DNA from: an uncultured Pseudomonadales bacterium
GTDB lineage: Bacteria; Pseudomonadota; Gammaproteobacteria; Pseudomonadales; Azotimanducaceae
Length of the DNA stretch: 64,000 nt
Assembly: GCA_951813295.1 (NCBI GenBank)
Contig: CATOTI010000002.1
Location: 868,001-932,000 of the forward strand
Direction: 5' to 3'
A program made the position numbers and the translations under genes. Positions 10,190-17,607 of this stretch are shown here, in pieces; positions within the stretch are counted from its first letter, which is position 1; each line of letters opens with the position of its first letter. The notes under the pieces were generated by a model that was given only the letters and a program-made list of their open reading frames with translations, did not search any database and was not told the origin of the DNA.

Positions 10190-12730
10190 CTAGAAGCGAT
10201 ACTGGAACGTCGCTGTGTAGTGTCGCGGCAGTTCGGGCAGCACGATGACCCCGCCGAACAGGTTGGGGAAGTTCGCGCGGAAATAGCGCTCATCCGTGAC
10301 GTTCTTTGCGTTGATGCCGATCAGCCAATTCTCCTGCTCGTAGAGCACGCCCAGGTTCAGTAATCGATAGCCCGGCAGCCGGATCGAGCCCGAGAAGCCT
10401 GAGCTGACGGTATCGGCGTCGACGACGCTGAAATGCCCCGCGAGTTGCGGCGTGAACGAATACGTACCGGTCAGCGAGAAGATGTCTTCCGGCATGCCTG
10501 CACGACGTGCGCCTTCACGACCCGGCCGGTAGACGTTGCCGCCGAGCGTACCGCCGTAAAGCGCTTCCGCCGGGACGTTCGGTAGATCGTCCGCGCCGAT
10601 GAAGCTGAATCGGAAACCGCTGTTGAGCGTGTTGAGGTTGACCACTTCGATGTTGGACCAACCCGCGGTCATGAGCAGTTTGTCCGTCAGCGCCCAACGC
10701 ACCTCGAGCTCCGACCCTTCGGTTTCCGAGCTCTGGTTCGTCACGATCGCCTGGGCGGAGAAATCGGTCCGCTCCTGTTCGTAGACAGACAGCGCAAAGT
10801 AAAGATCACCGTCCATGAGGCTGCCCTTGACGCCGAACTCCATGAGCTCGGACGTATCGAAAGCGTTTCCGTCACGAATGCTCGAAACCTGCAGCTCCGC
10901 GCCTTGCCCGGCGATGACCGTGCTCTGTTCGGACGCCGTGAAATACGGTCGAATACCCCCCGGCAGTTCCCAGGAGACGCTGAAGGTCCACGATGCGCCC
11001 CCGACGTCGTCGCTCGCCTCGACCCCCGGGCAGCCGTTTGCCGCGTCGGGCGTCGGGCAGAAGTTGTTCGAACTCGCGAAAAGCAGCTTTTCGACCGGCT
11101 GGCGGCTCTCCATGTCGATCGTGTCGTAACGCACACCGGCGGTGATGTTGAGGCCGTTCTCGAACTCGATATCCGCAAGCGCGGCAAGTCCGAGGTTCAG
11201 GTAGTTGCCGATGTAGTACTCGGTGTAGTCGTCGTCGATGCGGGTCGCGAGCAGGCGACGGTCGAGCGACGTCGACGGACCGGTGAGATCACGCCGATCA
11301 AAGTGCTCGTTCGTGTAGTCGTCGCCATGTTCGAAATCGGTGTAGCGCAACGATGGCGAGAGCTGCCAAGAGAACTGGGCGTTGTCCCAATCTTGCGTTC
11401 CCGAAACGACGAGCTTGTTCTCGACGACGAACGTGTCGTGGAACTGTGAGAAGCCGTAGGCGTTTTCGTTCAGGTTCTCGTAACTCTCGAAGTAGAGCTG
11501 GTTCTTGACGCCAAGGCCGTTGTCGAGCTCGTAGATCACGTCGAAATAGAGCACGAGGTCTTCGTTGTCCAGGGTATCTTCGGGGCCAACGACGACCTGG
11601 CTGCCCGACAATTGCGCCGTGCCGACGTTGTTCAACGTCAAGAGCGATAGATCGCCAATCAGGATCTCGAGGAAATCCTGATCTTCGGTCGAACCCGGAA
11701 TGAGCGAGCCACCGAGTGCGACCTGGCCGGTCAGGAAGTCGAAACGGAACGGGTTCAGGTCTGTGAAACCGTCACCGTTCACGTCGAATTCCTGATGCGA
11801 GATATAGCCATCCCCATCGGTATCGAGTGGCGACGGGCTGCCCGTGACGTAGGTGCCGGTATCGATGAGATCCTGCGTGACGCGGTTCCAGCCGGCGATC
11901 TGATTGCCGACATAGTCGTGGTACATGAGCCCGAACTGGATGCGTACGTTAGCGTTCACGTCCATGTCGAACGACGCCTGGATCAGCGTCTGTTCGGTAC
12001 CCGAGTTGTCGTAGTAGCTGTCCGAATCCTCGATCTCAGCGTAGAGGTAGTAGCCAAGATCCTGGTTACCGAGACGCATCGGCCCACCGACTTCTCCGGT
12101 GACGACCCGCTTCGACCAACTTCCCCCGGTCACCGATACGGCACCCTCGGGTGCCTCGAGATACTGCCCCGTGTCGGCGCGGGCCGATTTCGGCACGAAG
12201 TTCAGGTAGCCGCCGATCTTGGCGGGACCGTAAATCGGGGATGCCGGCCCTCGCACGATGTCGATCCGGTCGGCGGCGCCGATCGGCGTCGGGTAGTTAC
12301 CCGGGTTGTCCAGGCGTCGAATACCGCGGAAATAGGTCTCACCCGGCGTGCCACGAACGTCGAGGGCACCGGCCACACCAAAGAAGGATTGGGTGAACGT
12401 GCCCGGTGCGAGCGCGATCAGTTCGTCGATGTCTTTGATGTTGAAGCGCTCGATCTGCTCCCACGATACGGTCGATGCCGATCGCGGTAGCTCCAGGAGC
12501 GACTTCGGAAAACCCATGACCGAATCGACGTTCTCGCCGGGCAGGCTTCGAAGATCGCCGGTGACGATCACCTCCTCGATGTATTCATCATCGGCTTGCA
12601 CGGTCGCTGGCGCTTCTTCCGCCCACACCGACGTGCCCATGCCGAACTGAAGTGTCGCCGCGAAAACGATCGCAGCACGCCCCACCGAACCCGATCTTTC
12701 CGAAGAAGTCGACCTTCGTGAAGTCCGCAT
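10190..12730 (-). CDS. TonB-dependent outer-membrane receptor with an EF-hand insert
   Basis: An 846-residue outer-membrane importer. It has a signal peptide ending near VWAEE, a TonB box region (EEVIVTG), a plug domain (about residues 45-170, with DIDELIALAPGT, DVRGTPGETYFRGI and the IDIVRGPASPIYGP signature), then a 22-strand-type barrel ending in QYRF, the terminal aromatic needed for outer-membrane insertion. The start is the ATG at 12730 because GGAGGAGCT lies immediately before it; the open frame upstream begins 25 codons earlier. Unusually, residues 303-314 form a canonical calcium EF-hand loop, followed by a second partial one (316-327). The ligand is unknown: siderophore, glycan or other large substrate. 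Confidence 0.9.
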   Translation of the reverse strand: MRTSRRSTSSERSGSVGRAAIVFAATLQFGMGTSVWAEEAPATVQADDEYIEEVIVTGDLRSLPGENVDSVMGFPKSLLELPRSASTVSWEQIERFNIKDIDELIALAPGTFTQSFFGVAGALDVRGTPGETYFRGIRRLDNPGNYPTPIGAADRIDIVRGPASPIYGPAKIGGYLNFVPKSARADTGQYLEAPEGAVSVTGGSWSKRVVTGEVGGPMRLGNQDLGYYLYAEIEDSDSYYDNSGTEQTLIQASFDMDVNANVRIQFGLMYHDYVGNQIAGWNRVTQDLIDTGTYVTGSPSPLDTDGDGYISHQEFDVNGDGFTDLNPFRFDFLTGQVALGGSLIPGSTEDQDFLEILIGDLSLLTLNNVGTAQLSGSQVVVGPEDTLDNEDLVLYFDVIYELDNGLGVKNQLYFESYENLNENAYGFSQFHDTFVVENKLVVSGTQDWDNAQFSWQLSPSLRYTDFEHGDDYTNEHFDRRDLTGPSTSLDRRLLATRIDDDYTEYYIGNYLNLGLAALADIEFENGLNITAGVRYDTIDMESRQPVEKLLFASSNNFCPTPDAANGCPGVEASDDVGGASWTFSVSWELPGGIRPYFTASEQSTVIAGQGAELQVSSIRDGNAFDTSELMEFGVKGSLMDGDLYFALSVYEQERTDFSAQAIVTNQSSETEGSELEVRWALTDKLLMTAGWSNIEVVNLNTLNSGFRFSFIGADDLPNVPAEALYGGTLGGNVYRPGREGARRAGMPEDIFSLTGTYSFTPQLAGHFSVVDADTVSSGFSGSIRLPGYRLLNLGVLYEQENWLIGINAKNVTDERYFRANFPNLFGGVIVLPELPRHYTATFQYRF

Positions 12731-12894
12731 AGCTCCTCCAAAGCGCATTTTCTTGATCTTGGTTTTTCGGCGCGTAGGAAGCGCCGTCGAGAAGCCGCGC
12801 ATCATACCAACGTGACGCCTCGGCGACCGTCAGATTGCCGAGAAAAACCGACGTCGCAGCCGGTCGCCAGACAATCCGCTCCTTCTTCGTCGCG

Positions 12895-13464
12895 CTAACG
12901 GAAAAGGCGCGTCAGCACCTCGCTCACGGCGTCCCAGTGGGAACAGAAGTGCACATGCTCGGGCAGGTCCAGCGGCGGTTGATAGCGCCCGTGTTGGATC
13001 AGAATCGCTTCGGCCGACAGAGACGTCAGATGACGTTCGTCATCGTCCACCAGTGCGCGGAGCCCGATCCTCTGGCAGATCGCGTCCTTGCTGGTACCGT
13101 CCGACGAGTGAAAGTCGGTGAACAAGTCGACCAGATCTTTTCCACGCAACCACTGCTTCGCGACGAGCAGCAGGTCATCCGGCCGAGCGCTGACGAGGTG
13201 CAGCTCGAAGTCACGCTCGCGGAGCCCGGCGATCGCATCCGTGAAGCCCGTGATCTCTGGCGTCGCCATCAACGACGCCTCCTCGTAGACGACGCCCGCC
13301 ATCCGCTCGTAGGTCTCTTCCCCAATCGCCGGCACACAGTGGGTGCGATTGCACTCCCACGGTTCCATCAAGAGTCCGAGTTCGCTCTCGATCCAGCGTG
13401 ATTTCACGGCATTGACGTCGGCCGTCGTACCGTCGAAGTCGATACCGATGCGGGTCTTGCTCAC
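12895..13464 (-). CDS. HAD superfamily hydrolase
   Basis: A 189-residue cytosolic phosphatase-like protein. HAD motif I is IDFDGTTADV (nucleophile Asp9, acid/base Asp11), motif II is the Ser in LVSARPDD, the motif III Lys is in GTSKDAIC, and motif IV is LVDDDERHL. All catalytic residues are present. It starts at a GTG that overlaps the TGA of the preceding DUF3187-like gene as GTGA, so the two are translationally coupled. The cap region resembles that of small 5'-nucleotidase or phosphoglycolate phosphatase-like HADs, but the substrate cannot be named. Confidence 0.8.
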   Translation of the reverse strand: MSKTRIGIDFDGTTADVNAVKSRWIESELGLLMEPWECNRTHCVPAIGEETYERMAGVVYEEASLMATPEITGFTDAIAGLRERDFELHLVSARPDDLLLVAKQWLRGKDLVDLFTDFHSSDGTSKDAICQRIGLRALVDDDERHLTSLSAEAILIQHGRYQPPLDLPEHVHFCSHWDAVSEVLTRLFR

Positions 13465-14447
13465 GACGAACGCCGCCAGGTGAAGCCGAACGAAAAATCG
13501 GGAGAAGTGTCACCATTCGGCCAGTTTTCGAGCACGGCGATGTCGACGACGTCTCGCGATGACAAGCGGACCGATCCGCCGAAGCTCAAGATCCCGGGGG
13601 CGTGCCGCAATACCGAAAGCTCGGAGTCGTAGACAGGCGAATGTGATGCCCACTGCGCCTTCAGCACCATCGCCGGCGTAATGATCATCCGCACGACGAT
13701 GCCACCACCGAAGACCGCTTGGCGAGCGATGTCGCGACGATCGTCGGGCAAACTCAGCCGGCTCGCACCAAGCCAGCCGCCGATCGAGAATCGACCAGTG
13801 AGGTTCCTGTCGTGATGGATCGACGCACTCACATCGACCCCGCCGGTGCCGGTGAACTCATCGAGTTCGCCGGTCGGGAGCTTGATCGTCAAGCGTCCGG
13901 CCGTCGTACCCTTGCCGATCTCCAACGCCCGAGCGATATGAAGTTTCGCGCCACCGAAGCCTTTCGATGGCGAATCGAGCAGGATCGACGAGTTCGCCTC
14001 CCGAAGTTCGAACAACAGTCGACCGTCTGGCACGACGTCACGCCCGCCCTGCGGGAGGCCAAAAAAGTCGTGCCAGTCGACGATGATCGAATCGAGGAAC
14101 CCGCCGCTGTGGCGCACGTACGGCAGATCGATGCCGACCTCGAAGTCCCCGAAACCTCGCGCGTAGCGCAACGAGCCGATGAAGGTCTCCCCATCACCGA
14201 CGGCAGCGCGATTGCCGCGACGGTCTTCGACGAAATTCGATATCCAATGCGTCGCGACGGACCAGTCGGACTCGCCGCGGCCGAGAATCGATGCCGGCGC
14301 CGTCGTGGGCAGCAAAAGCCCCATCATGAACGGACTCAGATTCGCGTTCTCGAGCGGACGCGCCAACGGCTCGAATCCCTCGCCGAACGTCGTTCGTGAA
14401 GTCATCACGGCGACACACAAGATCGCGAATGAGATGACTCGGACCAT
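13461..14447 (-). CDS. DUF3187-like outer-membrane protein
   Basis: A 328-residue exported protein that looks like a DUF3187 beta-barrel. A signal peptide (about residues 3-22) is followed by alternating amphipathic strands; the stretch WHDFFGLPQGGRD is a DUF3187-like hallmark as I remember the family, and the chain ends in strand-like FGFTWRRSS. The start is uncertain: the ATG at 14447 gives a compact signal peptide but has no ribosome site, while a TTG at 14489 has AGAGGA about seven bases upstream and would extend the n-region by 14 residues. The function of this family is unknown. Its stop overlaps the HAD gene start. Confidence 0.75.
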   Translation of the reverse strand: MVRVISFAILCVAVMTSRTTFGEGFEPLARPLENANLSPFMMGLLLPTTAPASILGRGESDWSVATHWISNFVEDRRGNRAAVGDGETFIGSLRYARGFGDFEVGIDLPYVRHSGGFLDSIIVDWHDFFGLPQGGRDVVPDGRLLFELREANSSILLDSPSKGFGGAKLHIARALEIGKGTTAGRLTIKLPTGELDEFTGTGGVDVSASIHHDRNLTGRFSIGGWLGASRLSLPDDRRDIARQAVFGGGIVVRMIITPAMVLKAQWASHSPVYDSELSVLRHAPGILSFGGSVRLSSRDVVDIAVLENWPNGDTSPDFSFGFTWRRSS

Positions 14448-14623
14448 ACGCAAGCGCTTTGCGTTCAGTCCGCAGAAACACCAGTCCAAATCGAGTCCTC
14501 TCCCAACGGCGCGCGACAGGCGGGCGAAAGAAACCCCATCCTACGCTCGTCTCATGTCGAGACGGCAAGCCCACCGCGAGCGCGGTACCGGGTCGCCCGA
14601 TACCTCAGGACTCCGCGTCGAGC

Positions 14624-15799
14624 CTACGTTCCGGTCGCTGCGCCTCGAGCAGACTCGAAATCGAGCTTGTAGATCCGCTTCACGTTGTCACCCAGGACCT
14701 TGGCGCGTGTCGCCGGTGTCAGCCGTTCGGCATACACGGTGAGGTCATCCACCCAGGTATGCGGGTGATCCGGATGCGGGTAGTCCGTGGCCCACATGAA
14801 GTTGTCGGGCCCAACGTGCTCGATGATGTAGGGTGCCGCCGTCTCATCGGGGTCGCCCGAGATGAAGCACTGCCGACGAAAGTAATCGGACGCACTCGGC
14901 TTCTCGCCCGCGATGTTGAGTGATCGGGCATAGGCGTCCAGGCGATCGAGCATCGCGCCGATCCAGCCCGAACCCGCCTCCAGGACACCCAGACGTAGCG
15001 TCGGAAAGCGGTCGAGCGTACCGAGCGCGAAGAACGAGATCAGCGCTTGTTGCACGATCGAGCGCAGCCAGATATTGGCGCCAGCCGCGGCACCCGCCGG
15101 TGGCACATCGAAAATGCCTGCGGCCGTCGCGTGGGGATGGAACGTCGGATGGATGGCGAGCGGCACGTCGAGTTCGACACACTTCTGAAAGAGCACGTCG
15201 TGATCGCTGTGGCCGTGGATCTTCTTCGTATGGTTGAAGGGGTTCACCCAGCCGCCCCGGCATCCGTCTTTGACGGCGCGTTCGAGTTCGGCGGCGGAGC
15301 CTTCGGGATCCAGCAACGTCAACATCGCGATCGGCACGAGCCGACCGCCGCTGTGGCGGCAAAAGTCCGCAATCCAGCGGTTGTATGCACGCGCGTAAGC
15401 GAGACTGATCTCGGGATCCGTCTCTTCAACCTCCCACAGGAGCCCGATCGTCGGATAGAGGAGCGAACAGACGAGATTCTCCTGGTCCATCAGCGCCAAT
15501 CGGTCCGTCGGATCACATGCACCGAACGGCATGCTGTCGGCGTAGCGACGCTCGGCGCTCGGCCTGAGGTTCTCTTCGCCCATCGCGCCCATGATCCCGA
15601 GAGAACCCTTGGACGTACGCTTCGACGGTTTGCCGTTGATCTCCAGATACTCGAGCCCGTCGTCGTCCACGCAAATACGCAGCGCCCGGTCTTTGTATCG
15701 CTCTTCGAGGTAGTTCTCCCAGAGATCGCCAGGCTCGAGCACATGACCGTCCGCGTCGATTGTGCCGTCATAAGGAAAACGCTTTATCTCGTAGGCCAT
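14624..15799 (-). CDS. amidohydrolase family protein (amidohydrolase_2)
   Basis: A 391-residue metal-dependent TIM-barrel protein of the PF04909 family. The first strand carries TIDADGHVLEP (the DxDxH variant of the metal site), strand positions HPTFHPH and the C-terminal MWATDYPHPDH supply further family ligands. Such a D-x-D-x-H opening is common in the branch with decarboxylases and uncharacterised catabolic proteins. The start at MAYEIKRF follows GAGGG by about seven bases. It is the last gene of a minus-strand run beginning with the tandem CoA-transferase, so it may act on a related organic acid. Substrate unknown. Confidence 0.85.
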   Translation of the reverse strand: MAYEIKRFPYDGTIDADGHVLEPGDLWENYLEERYKDRALRICVDDDGLEYLEINGKPSKRTSKGSLGIMGAMGEENLRPSAERRYADSMPFGACDPTDRLALMDQENLVCSLLYPTIGLLWEVEETDPEISLAYARAYNRWIADFCRHSGGRLVPIAMLTLLDPEGSAAELERAVKDGCRGGWVNPFNHTKKIHGHSDHDVLFQKCVELDVPLAIHPTFHPHATAAGIFDVPPAGAAAGANIWLRSIVQQALISFFALGTLDRFPTLRLGVLEAGSGWIGAMLDRLDAYARSLNIAGEKPSASDYFRRQCFISGDPDETAAPYIIEHVGPDNFMWATDYPHPDHPHTWVDDLTVYAERLTPATRAKVLGDNVKRIYKLDFESARGAATGT

Positions 15800-15842
15800 G
15801 TTCTTGCCCTCGTTTCTGGCTCGCCAGAGCGGCGTGCCTCGA

Positions 15843-16262
15843 TCAATGCCTCGTCGTCGATGGTGCCCCTGATCCGTGTGCAACCCAAGTCGTGATTTTC
15901 CACTCGCCGTCGATCTCGACCATCAGGTACGACGCGAGAAACCGGTGGTACTCGAGTCCAGCTTCGTTGAACCGACCGCAATCCGCGGTCACCCACGCGA
16001 CGGTGTCGTCGACGAGAGTGACGTCGACCGTGTGCAGGACGCTCTTGGCGTAGTCATCCGGTACGGCTTCCGCGGCACGACGCCAGCGCGCATCGTTGGC
16101 GTCGGACGTTTCGATCGTTATCGTGCGGCCGCGGCCGAGCACCATCGCCGGCAAGTGGCAGTACGGTCGCATCAGGGTTGGGTCTTTCCGATGCACGGAT
16201 TCGACGAACGCGTCGCTGTATTCCCGCAACCGCGCGGCGACCGTTGCGGCCACGTCCGTCAC
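15843..16262 (-). CDS. NTF2-like / SnoaL-like protein
   Basis: A 139-residue protein with the cone-shaped NTF2 fold pattern: an N-terminal helix (VAARLREYSDAFVES), a central strand-rich part with TIETSDANDARWRR, and a final pair of strands ending in MVEIDGEWKITTWV, which is typical of DUF4440/SnoaL-like proteins. Some members are isomerases or cyclases, many are of unknown role. It starts at a GTG overlapping the stop of the 108-residue gene upstream as GTGA, so the two are coupled. Confidence 0.7.
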   Translation of the reverse strand: MTDVAATVAARLREYSDAFVESVHRKDPTLMRPYCHLPAMVLGRGRTITIETSDANDARWRRAAEAVPDDYAKSVLHTVDVTLVDDTVAWVTADCGRFNEAGLEYHRFLASYLMVEIDGEWKITTWVAHGSGAPSTTRH

Positions 16263-16585
16263 TGCACGTCCTCGTGTGACCGGCTGAACTCGGCCCGTAG
16301 TGATCGTTGCAGCTTTGCGATGTCGCGAAACGAGGTATGTGACCCGGCCGGGCGACTGAGCCAGAACGAGCGTTCGGCGTGCCAGTACGTCGCCTCGACG
16401 ACGCTTCTGCGCTGCCGACCCTCGGCGATGTGCCAGTGCAAAGACTCCGGATCGTCGGCGTAGCCACCGACGTAGGAGATCCTCAGGCGCGACCGACGCA
16501 CCGCACGCTCGACGATACCCAGCATCGTTTCGCGCTCGATCGCCTCCGGCAGGACGAAGTCGAGGTAACGGTGTCCGTCGGGCAC
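16259..16585 (-). CDS. small protein of unknown function
   Basis: A 108-residue hydrophilic protein that I do not recognise. It is rich in Arg, His and Trp, with YLDFVLPEAIERETMLGIVERAVRRSR at the N-terminus and no signal peptide or membrane segment. It starts at a GTG sharing one base with the stop of the cyclase-family gene (TAGTG) and ends overlapping the next gene start (GTGA). This tight nesting in a four-gene run supports it as a real gene. It could be a subunit or accessory factor for the neighbouring hydrolase or NTF2-like protein, but that is only context. Confidence 0.6.
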   Translation of the reverse strand: MPDGHRYLDFVLPEAIERETMLGIVERAVRRSRLRISYVGGYADDPESLHWHIAEGRQRRSVVEATYWHAERSFWLSRPAGSHTSFRDIAKLQRSLRAEFSRSHEDVQ

Positions 16586-17562
16586 TAGAAAACGGCGAGC
16601 GGATTCATCGGCGATCCCGTCCCACCGACGACCCTGAGCGGTGCCCCCGTCAGAAGAAACGTCACCCGACCTTTGTCAGCGACAGTTGCTGCAAGTGGAT
16701 CGAGGTCGAGGTTGTCGAGCAGACACATACCGAGTGCCACGAGGACCAGCTCATGCAATGGATTCGCGAGACCCTCGACCGCTGACGGCATCGCGTCGTT
16801 CACACCATCGGAACCGATGATGGCCACATCACGTTCCTTGAGCCAAGCGGCGACAGAGACGTGTAAGCCCGCCGCCTGTTCGAGGAAATTCCACTGACCT
16901 CCCTGCCGCAGTCGCTCCCAGCGGCCGGTGCGCACCAGAAGGGCATCTCCGGATCCGATGCGAATATCGTTTGCCTGCTCCCAGGCTTCGAGATCCTCGA
17001 CGGTGATCGCATAGCCAGGCTCGAGATAGTCGATACCTTTGAAAGCCGGCATGTCGACGAGGACCCCGCGCGTGAAAACCCCACGGAAAGCGTTGTGGAT
17101 ACCAAGCCGACGCGCACCGTCCGGTTTCAGTTCATCGACCGACACGCCGTTGTACATCTTGCCGTCGTGAATGAAGTGCGGCAGGCCGTCCATGTGCGAA
17201 TGCGCGAAGCCGTGGTACGAAACACCGTAGTCATCACCGGCTACCTGATGGCCGCTGAACGTCGCGAGCGAGAGTTCGTGCCGGAAAGGATTGCTGTTGA
17301 GTGCGTCTTGCGTGGTGTTGAGGTCGAGCGCAAGCGAAACCACTTCACCGTCACGCACGAGACGCGCGGCCTGGGAACGCACGGGTGGTGTGATGAGATT
17401 CAGCGTTCCGAGCTGATCGTCATCACCCCAACGCCCCCAATTGGATAGTTCATCCATCCACGCTTCGTATTGCGCGCGGCTAATCGTCTCTTGCTCTTCA
17501 GCACAAGCCGACGTGCCGAGCACCACCAAAAACAACGCTAGTCCCAATGCAACGTGCTTCAT
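16585..17562 (-). CDS. exported cyclase-family hydrolase (kynurenine formamidase-like)
   Basis: A 325-residue protein of the cyclase family (PF04199). The metal-binding signature HSHMDGLPHF is present, followed by GVLVDMPAFKG and DALLVRTGRW. An N-terminal hydrophobic segment ending in GTSAC suggests export, possibly as a lipoprotein, though the lipobox is weak. The ATG at 17562 has AGGAG seven bases upstream. Characterised relatives hydrolyse N-formylkynurenine, isatin or lactone-like amides. It lies 45 bases downstream of the tandem CoA-transferase gene and overlaps the next small gene, so the four are probably one operon. Substrate unknown. Confidence 0.82.
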   Translation of the reverse strand: MKHVALGLALFLVVLGTSACAEEQETISRAQYEAWMDELSNWGRWGDDDQLGTLNLITPPVRSQAARLVRDGEVVSLALDLNTTQDALNSNPFRHELSLATFSGHQVAGDDYGVSYHGFAHSHMDGLPHFIHDGKMYNGVSVDELKPDGARRLGIHNAFRGVFTRGVLVDMPAFKGIDYLEPGYAITVEDLEAWEQANDIRIGSGDALLVRTGRWERLRQGGQWNFLEQAAGLHVSVAAWLKERDVAIIGSDGVNDAMPSAVEGLANPLHELVLVALGMCLLDNLDLDPLAATVADKGRVTFLLTGAPLRVVGGTGSPMNPLAVF

Positions 17563-17607
17563 CACTCGTCTCCTCGTTTCTTTCGAATCGATCCGTTGGG
17601 TCGCCCT

